DNA of 64,000 bases, taken from positions 62,001 to 126,000 of the forward strand of contig JADILM010000007.1 of NCBI GenBank assembly GCA_016617785.1, given 5' to 3'. The position numbers and the translations under genes are program-made. Positions 56,535 to 64,000 of this stretch are shown here, piece by piece; position 1 is the stretch's first letter; every line of letters begins with the position of its first letter. A model generated the notes under the pieces. That model ran no database searches, was not told where the DNA came from, and worked only from the letters and a program-made list of their open reading frames with translations. Origin of the DNA: Sporobolomyces roseus. Lineage: Eukaryota; Basidiomycota; Microbotryomycetes; Sporidiobolales; Sporidiobolaceae.

Positions 56535-59128
56535 ATGCCCTCTTCTCGTTCCCTCTTCATCACTTCAACTTCACCACTCGAAAGGATCTCGGAGGAGGAA
56601 AAGTTCTCAATAGTCTGCACCTCTCCCTCTCACTCCGATTCAACAAGTAGCACACCAGACAGATCCCCTTCCCCCGATTCTTCTTATTCCGATGAACCCT
56701 TCTTGGAGAGCTTTCACTCCTCTTCTCCCGCCTCTCTTTCCATCCTTCGACCTCGACCAGGTTCAATCTCGGGGCATGCAAGATACGCTCGACGGTTACT
56801 ATCAACGAAGAGATGGAATAGTCGATTGATGGCTTCGATTCTGTGCACTTTAGCATTGTGTGCGTTTCTTTGGACCGAAGATTCAGCGAGGGATCCTCAA
56901 AGGACGATGATGGCAGTGAGGGAAGCGGCAGACGCTTTACGGCAACGACAATGTCGACTGTTACCTCGACTCAAACGATGTCCCGACCCATTTCGAAGAT
57001 TGAAATACGAAGACGAGAATGGACTCCTCGTTTACCCCGCCAAACTCGCCGACCCTTCCTCTTCCCCTTCCCTATCATCCTCCCCTCCTCCACCACCTCA
57101 GCCTCATCCTATCCACTATCTCATCCAATCAGCCGAAAAAGTATGGAACGAAAAGGTCGCTCGACAAAGTACGAATCTCGAAGAAGCAGTCTCAGAATAC
57201 CGACGACGGTATGGGCAAGCTCCTCCTCGAGGTTTCGACAATTGGTACAACTTTGCGACCAAGAACAACGTTTCCCTCATCGACGAATACGATTCGATCT
57301 TCAAGAACATTCTCCCTTACGCTGCTCTTTCACCGGAAGTGCTCCAGAAACGTAGCGCTATGCTTCAGAATACTACGGGAGAAGAACAGTTTTGGCTGCA
57401 TCAACACTCGGTGACGGTCGAGATCAGGGAGAATGGAGAAAAGGTGACGGCAGATGGACCAATGCGAAAAGTAAATCACAGAGCGGATCAACTTCTCTTG
57501 CTGTTGAAGGATATCTCACAGCTCTTACCCGATCTAAACGTTACTATTACTGGTGAGCACTCTTCCCTGTCCTTATACAGTTGTCAGTCCTGACTCTGTA
57601 TCGATTCGTCAGGTCATGACGTTCCTTGGGTCACTCTGTCAGGAGAAGCTCGCGAGAAGCATATCGCAGCGGCTTACCGAGGAGAATGTCAGTTGAAATA
57701 TTCTGCATCTCGCTCGCACATCGAGACTGATCCTCTCCTATTCGCAGGGATCGACGATCTCGCAACTTACGCCAACGATTGGTCTCTTGAAGGATTTCAA
57801 ACTCTCTGCCCTCCCGATGCTCCTCTTCGAGAGAAAGGTTCGATCTACGAACGGCTCGAGCCTCATCCTTCTTCAGAGATCTCGTTCATTGGCCTCAATC
57901 ACCGAAAAGCCATGGACATTTGCTATCATCCTGACGACCAACCTCTTCACGGTTACACTTCCTGGTACGCTTTCAAGAGTTCTCTCATCTCTCACACGAC
58001 ATTGATCTCACTCCTCGTTTACAGGAACGGACCTCGACCTGGTGTTCTCTTCCCTCTCTTCTCTTGGACTGCTTCGACCCTCAACGCCGATTTGCTTCTC
58101 CCTGCTCTCGAACAATACGAACGACCAGTTGGACCCGATCCTGCATGGCAAGACAAGAAGATCAACAAAGCTGTCTGGCGAGGTTCGACGACAGGGAGTG
58201 ATTTGAGTATTCCTCACGCTCGAAAGCATAGTCAAAGAGTTCGACTCGCTCGTCGTGAGTCTTCGAAAGTTTCCCATCTTCTTCGATTCTACGCTGACTC
58301 GTCTCTTCGTAGTTCCTCTCACGACCGGTCAACTCACTATCCCATTAGCGAAACACGACGAGCCAGGTTACATTGGACCTGTTGAAGATTTCACTGCATC
58401 AGCCCACGATTTCGCCGATGAATACCTTGACATCAAGTTTCAAGGTCGAGCACAACAATGTGGAGATCCTGAATCGTGTGCGAAATTCGAGCAAGAGTTC
58501 GATTGGGATGGATTCATGTCTGAAGAACAACAGAATCAGGTTAGCTCCTTTTCGCATCTATTCGAACTCGCTTTCTTCAGCTCTCTGACTGCGGTTCGCT
58601 GTTCACAGTACAAGTACGCGATCGACGTAGACGGAAACGGGTGGAGCGGTCGGTTTCATCGGTGAGCTTCAGAGATTCTCGCTCTCGCCTCGAACCGAAA
58701 ACTAATGATGGTCTTTTCCCTTCCAGACTGATGGCGAGTAACACACTCATCCTCAAAAGTACCATCTTCCCAGAATGGTACGCTGATCGAGTACAACCTT
58801 GGGTTCAGTGAGTCTGCGTTTCTCACTTCGCGTTTTCCTCAATCCGAAACTTACCTTTCGGCTTCACTCCTACAGCTACGTTCCCCTCAAGGTCGACTAC
58901 TCAGACCTGTTCCCCATCCTCGGCTTCTTTCAAGGTTCCCCTTACGATGGAGCAGGAGCTCACGAAGACCTCGCCGAAAAGATCGCGACTGCTGGCTCTG
59001 AATGGGCACGAGATTTCTGGAGGTGGGAAGATATGCAGGCGTATCTGCTACGACTCTTGCTCGAGTATGCGAGGATAATGAACAGAGACTCCCCGGGAGG
59101 AACAAATTGGGATTATGTAGAACTCTGA
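56535..59128 (+). CDS. CAP10-domain glycosyltransferase
   Basis: Golgi glycosyltransferase of the CAP10/Rumi family, related to Cryptococcus capsule beta-1,2-xylosyltransferases. ATG at 56535; Ser/Pro-rich cytosolic part of about 90 residues, a type II signal anchor (LMASILCTLALCAFLW), and a luminal domain. Conserved pieces: GFDNWYNFATKNNVSLIDEY, the KAVWRGSTTGSD strand, and KYAIDVDGNGWSGRFHRLMA, SNTLILKSTIFPEWYADRVQ, PWVHYVPLKVDYSDLFPIL, which form the sugar-nucleotide site of CAP10 proteins. About 7 short introns in the 3' half; stop at 59128. The donor sugar (UDP-xylose or UDP-glucose) is not readable from sequence. Confidence 0.88.
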
Positions 59129-60530
59129 TGAAGGGATGCGGTTTCATGTTGTATTTTCTCATACTAGGTTATACCCTTTACGCTTGTAGCTATATACTAC
59201 CCTTTTCTCCCTGTTTTGTAGCTCTAGGAGAGCCTCGTTTAGTACTGTACGTAGAGAAACTCTTTCGCAATCGCAAATTTTGACGACTTTCTCCATTTGT
59301 TTTCGGCTGATCGCGCATCATTCTCGTCGGCCTGACTCTATCACGAGCTAGATGACCGTCAATAGCGGAAGAGGGGCAGGATGGTGCAAATTTGCGAGAA
59401 TTTGACCTTGATCTTCTTTTTCACTCCTCGACCTCTCGACACAGTCTACCGCCTTGCACTTTACGCAATAGCTATAAAAACAGTCTCAAATTGCTCAAGA
59501 GCTCCGATGACCCTCTCCACGATCTTCCTCGTCAAGTTCAATTCGACTCTTTCATCACCCACTTTGCACCAATCTTCTCCCCGATAAAGTCACCGAGGAT
59601 TGCGAGGGAACGGCTACGGAGACTTAGAATCACTACATAGATCAGGCTGGCTGAGGCGCATCGAAGGATCAGACTGCTCCATCGTCTATCAAGCAAGGTA
59701 TCCCTCAGACACTCGAAGCTTGCCCTCCTGACAGCACAGACAGGCCTTCCTTATACACTGAGACAGCAGGCGAGGAACCAAAGCTCGATCAGGAGGACTG
59801 AGCCAGCGGTCGAAGCCCCGAAGTCTCCTATCTTTTCGAAAAATGTTCCTACCGCCGACAAACGACGTTCTTCCGCCGTTCAATGGATCAAATCTCCTAT
59901 CCTATGAGCTCAGCTACTGTAGAGTTGAGGTCAGGGAGTTAGGAGGAGAACTCCTCTTTTCCCCTTTCCTCCTCTCTCTTTTTGAAAAGAGGAGGAGCGA
60001 TGTCAGCAAGAAATGGAGACCACGCCGCCTTTCCTCTCTCTTACCGAACTCTCTTTCATTGACCCGAGTCGACCGGCCGATTTCAAATCTCTTGCTTCCT
60101 CAAGATTCTTCCTTTCCTTCCTCCACACTATTTTGCGACAACCTCTCACTCTTCCTTCCCGCGTCAAGTGTAAGGATTAAGCAAGTCGGGAGCACGGATT
60201 ATCAATCGTGGAGTCCGAGAAGGATTCGTCGACCCCCTTTCCGCCAATCATCCTCCTGAGCCATCCCTCCCTCATCTTCTTTTCCAACCTCCTATCTCGA
60301 CATATCTCCCCCACGCGGCTTCCCTCATCTTCCTTCCTCCCTCTTCCCTCGCCACGGTCGGACATCTACCTCCCGCCGTCGACACAGCAGCAGCGAATGC
60401 AGCATCTCGCGAAGAGCTCAATTCCCAAACAAACAATTCACTTCATCCTCCCACTTCCGCCTCTTCTCTCTCTTTGAGCCCTATCACTTTCAATAGCCCG
60501 ATCGATTCGCCTACGACGCGTCAACGTCAC
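59129..60530. other. intergenic region, may include 5' exon of the HSF-type gene
   Basis: 1.4 kb. The frame of the following gene is open from 60174 without an ATG. A frame from ATG 60013 (METTPPFLSLTELSF...) reaches a GT donor at about 60169 and could be its first exon. The remainder (59129-60000) shows no gene and should hold the 3' UTR of the CAP10 gene. Confidence 0.35.
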
Positions 60531-62808
60531 ATGCAAGAGTCGTCACAGCTTCCAAATGGCTTCGTCGGAGGCGCTTCTCCCTCTTTCTTCAACACCAACT
60601 TTCCTTCCCCTCTTCCCTCCCGCTCGACCGATATCGATCATGCACCCTCCGCTTCTCACGCTCTATTCCCCTCGCCTGAGAGACCGTCTACACTTCAACG
60701 ACCGTCCTCAAGCGCATCAACCTCGACTGTCAATTCAGAGGCTACAAGTCCGAGTAATTACACACAACAAGGTGTCTCGCCGACCGCTGAATCTCCTTTA
60801 GCTCCATCAGTGACTCAAAGCGGCAATCGACTACGTAAACAGAAGGAGAAGAGGTATCGCGAGGACGGTTCGGATGAGGAGGAAGAGAGAGCGACGGTGC
60901 AGAAACCCAAAGCTACAATGCCGACTTCCTTCATCTACAAGCTCTATGAGTGAGTCTTACCTTTCCTCTTCCTTCCCTGCACATGAACGCGAGAGCTGAA
61001 AGTGCTCCTTCGTCAGCATTCTCGACGATCCATCGAACCGACACCTGATCTCTTTCGGACCTCTAGAGGGATCTATCGAGGTGTACGATATCATCGCACT
61101 CGCTCGAGACGTCTTGCCTCGCTACTTCAAGCACTCAAACTTTGCCAGCTTCGTTCGTCGTGAGTTCTCATTCTCGCTTTCCCTCTTCGCTCTCCGCTGT
61201 TCCTTACTTCTCATCTGGCATCTCTCATAGAGCTCAACATGTGGGGATGGAGGAAGGAGACTCGACACGGTGGCTGGATTTTTATGCATCCAATCTTCCG
61301 ACCTGGCCGTCGCGATCTCCTCCCGCAAATCAAGCGAAGTGATGAAGGAACGAAGAAGAAGCCCGACACTGTTCGGCCTCGAATGAAGGCCAATCGCAGA
61401 CCACCGACACCTGAACTCGATACAGAGCTCGATCTCGCGCCTAGACCGGTCAGAACATTGCCTTCACCACCTCCTCCCCCTTCTCCCTTCGCTTCGACTT
61501 CTGCTGGTCAAGACCGCTATCCTCTCTTCCTCGATACTTCGGTACCCTCTCGTATCTCTTCGACCTCTACGACTCGCCTACATCCTCATTCAGCTCCCGC
61601 CTTGATCGAACCGACTCAATCTCAAGGAAACCCTTCCTACGCCCCTCCTCCCGCCCCTCACTTTCGCCAGCTCGACGGTCCTTTCTCGGCTCCACCACCA
61701 TCTCAGCCTTCATCTTCGCTCATCTCGCCCATTTTCAATCCCGATGGTACTCATCCTCGTCCCGCTCTACCTCCAGCTTTCGTTGATACACATCAACTTC
61801 CTCGTCCCGTCTCTCGAAACGTCCCTCACCATGTCCCATTCAATACCGCCGAAGCTTTGGTGCAGCTCGAGGAGGCGAAGAAACGTCTCGCTTTGTCGAC
61901 GTCTCTTATCGAGCACGTCTTCCAGCGATTGCGCATCGAGGAGGGACATGATCGTGCGTTCCTCTCCTTCACACTCTTCGAAGCAGTTGGAATGGCTGAC
62001 CGATCTCTGTGTGTGTTCAGAATGGCTCGATTTCCCTTTCTACGTTTTCGATCCTCGCTTCTCCGATCCTGGATTCCCCATGCGAAGGATTATCGACGAA
62101 TACGACGCAAGACGAAGCGGATTCTCACCTCAAGAATCACAAGCTTCACCTTTCCACCTCGGCTCTTACCACCGTCACTTGCAGCCTGAGTCGTTTCCAT
62201 CGTCGATGTTCCCTTCCTCCGACTTTGCTCAAGAATCGACTCAACCTGCTCCTCATCTCTTCAGTCCTGGAGTTCCTCTCGATCTTACCGTGCCTCCTAG
62301 TCGACACGGGAGACAGGATACCGCCAACACGAATCCTCACGGCAGCTTCGGCTCTTCACATACCGCAATCTCTCGCCAGAAACCCGACAACGAGGCCTTG
62401 ATCGGTCTAGGGATCTCGATGTACAACTACTCGGATAACGCACTGGCACCTACGATGCAAGAAGAGATCTACTCGCATCAGCTCGAGAGCGATCGAATGG
62501 AGGAGGAACAAAGATGGAGGATTGAAGAAGAGTTCAGCCCCGCACCTCCTCATCACCCTCGTCGATCTTCCGTCGCTCCAATCGTCGCTGGTGCTTCACT
62601 CGGACCTTCTTCCTTCTCCCTCGTCGATTTCAACGATGTTCGTCCTGCAACCGCTACTGTCGGATCAGCTTCGTCTAAATCTCAACAGGTCAACATCGAA
62701 GAACATCCTCGATCTGAGTCTACTGTTCAATACCAATCTCCAATCGAAGAAGAAGAGCCGACTTCTCGTCATGAAGATTTTGCAAAAACTGGAAACACTT
62801 ATCCCTAA
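60531..62808 (+). CDS. HSF-type DNA-binding transcription factor
   Basis: Winged-helix heat-shock-factor domain: PTSFIYKLYDILDDPSNRHL, ISFGPLEGSIEVYDIIALAR, VLPRYFKHSNFASFVRQLNM, WGWRKETRHGGWIFMHPIFR. The intron junctions 60951|61017 and 61160|about 61230 keep this continuous. The domain is followed by a Pro/Ser-rich linker, a predicted helix with heptads (ALVQLEEAKKRLALSTSLIE, then HVFQRLRIEEG) and a disordered C-terminus; stop at 62808. I placed the start at the first in-frame ATG (60531, MQESSQLPNG), but the frame is open upstream to 60174, so the true N-terminus may be longer. Could be Hsf1-, Sfl1- or Skn7-like; no response-regulator domain is seen, which argues against Skn7. Confidence 0.85.
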
Positions 62809-63277
62809 TCAACCTCATCCTTCGCGCTGAAAACCCTTTCGACTCTTCCACATCACTCCTCTACGCCGATCTACTTCACTCTTCTTACCCTTGCACATAC
62901 TAGTCTACGTCTCTCTCGCAAATAATCCCCATACCCTTATATGTATCTACTTTATCTTTCCTTATTCAGCGAGTACATATCTCCTTGATCCAACCACCCT
63001 TCTCTAGCTTTATACCAATTCGTTATCAGTACCGCTTCTTCTTCTTTCCTTAACTCTTCGAACCCAAAAGCTTTTGTCACTTTCCTTCGTTCCTTTCTTG
63101 TTCGCAATTTCGCAATTCTCAATTTGGCCCTCTCCCGCTCACCGTCGCAATGAATGAGTACAGCAAACAAATTTGACGATAACAACTGACAAAGCGAAGG
63201 AGGAGCTACAAAAAAACACTACTGATTGACTCGAAAACCTTTTTTTTCTTTCTGTCTTTCAACCCTGAACCGCGACA
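62809..63277. other. convergent 3' intergenic region
   Basis: 469 bp between two convergent stops. A and T runs (AAAAAACACTACTG, TTTTTTTCTTTCTG) near 63210-63255 fit polyadenylation regions. No gene recognised. Confidence 0.4.
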
Positions 63278-64000
63278 CTAGAGTTTACTCCTTCCTCTGA
63301 AGATAGCGATAACAGTCGTCAAGACCGCAAAGAGTTTCAACAAAGTCGAGAGTCCATATTTAGTAGGCTTCTTGATGACTGCCTTTGAAGCGAACATCAA
63401 GAACTTGAATTTCTTGTCTGTTTGTACCACTCTCACGGTTTTCATCAGTGACTCGTTCGAGCGAAGAGGAAGAGAGGTGAGATGAGAGAGACGTACCGGT
63501 GTAAGGAGGGTAACGAGAAGCCATTACTGCGTCCATCCAAGTTGGCACATGTGCGAAAGCTCGTTCGTGAGAGAAAGTATCGAATGACCTATCACTCGGA
63601 TCTCATCAGCTTGAGCTTCAAGGGAAGGTAAGGAAAAGAGAAAGGAGAGAGACTCACTTCTTGCCGTGATAGTTTCCGTGACCTGCTTTACCAGTTCCAC
63701 CGAAAGGTAATCCTGGAATCAAGAAATGAACGAGCACATCATTCTGAACGAAACCTCCTGAACGAGTGCGCTCAAAGACTGTATATTACCCAACTCTAGG
63801 AGATCAGCTCTTGACAGGAGAGGAGGGAATGAGGAAGAAAAGGAGACATACTGTAATCCTTTTCTTTGGTCGATTGAGTGAAGACGTAAATGACTAGAGG
63901 AGTATCACGACGCTGAACGAAATGAATCATGGCTTCCTTGTTAGGCATCGTCATGATTGGAAGAATAGGTCCAAAGATTTCATCTGCGAGATTCTTGCCA
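63278..64000 (-). CDS. HFD1: fatty aldehyde dehydrogenase, class 3 (3' part, cut by window end)
   Basis: Oxidises long-chain aldehydes to fatty acids with NAD+. The minus-strand exons from the right edge read NLADEIFGPILPIMTMPNKE, AMIHFVQRRDTPLVIYVFTQ, then GGFVQNDVLVHFLIPGLPFG, GTGKAGHGNYHGK, RSFDTFSHERAF and a C-terminal hydrophobic anchor (LSTLLKLFAVLTTVIAIF) ending RGRSKL, TAG at 63278-63280. FGP and LPFGG are aldehyde dehydrogenase landmarks, and the C-terminal membrane tail is typical of class 3 fatty aldehyde dehydrogenases such as yeast Hfd1. The catalytic Cys and cofactor domain lie beyond the window. Confidence 0.88.

Overview
The window looks like nuclear DNA of a basidiomycete yeast, most likely Pucciniomycotina (Rhodotorula/Sporobolomyces-like). 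I infer this from compact gene spacing, many short introns (mostly about 45-80 bp, GTNNGT...YAG), several introns in almost every gene, pyrimidine-rich promoters, and the gene content: a CAP10-type glycosyltransferase, a fungal Vps10 with two VPS10 domains, and lineage-specific F-box/LRR families. I saw no prokaryotic operons, CRISPR arrays, intact transposons or convincing tRNA genes. All coordinates and exon junctions were worked out by hand from reading frames and splice signals.

Layout. 1-2.8 kb: the tail of an upstream gene, a small unknown protein, and a divergent cytidine deaminase. 3.2-9.4 kb: a tandem duplication of a convergent two-gene unit, a small secreted Cys-rich GPI-type protein (+) facing an F-box/LRR-like protein (-). 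Each unit keeps only one intact member, and it is the opposite one in each unit. 9.7-15.5 kb: the sortilin VPS10. 16.7-22.2 kb: a zinc-finger protein, a mitochondrial carrier, and a third copy of the Cys-rich GPI-type protein. 22.7-25.8 kb: a CTD-interacting (CID) protein with an RGG-rich tail. 26.2-40.6 kb: an accessory-looking block with three F-box/LRR paralogues, two related multi-pass membrane proteins and a secreted type-B carboxylesterase. 40.8-46.4 kb: an Rlm1/MEF2-type MADS-box factor, divergent from an SSX2IP/Msd1-like coiled-coil protein. 46.7-48.3 kb: another F-box/LRR paralogue. 49-64 kb: an unknown protein, a MYND-like zinc-finger protein divergent from a dipeptidyl aminopeptidase, a CAP10 glycosyltransferase, an HSF-type transcription factor, and the 3' part of a membrane-anchored fatty aldehyde dehydrogenase.

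How the genes relate. Several products belong to the secretory pathway or cell surface: Vps10 (Golgi-to-vacuole sorting), dipeptidyl aminopeptidase, CAP10 transferase, esterase and the GPI-type proteins. Two regulators belong to stress or wall-integrity families (MADS-box, HSF). The most distinctive content is lineage-specific: six F-box/LRR copies (one broken), three GPI-type Cys proteins (one apparently broken) and two multi-pass membrane paralogues. The GPI-type proteins share an exact cysteine spacing in two copies that I do not recognise from any named family.
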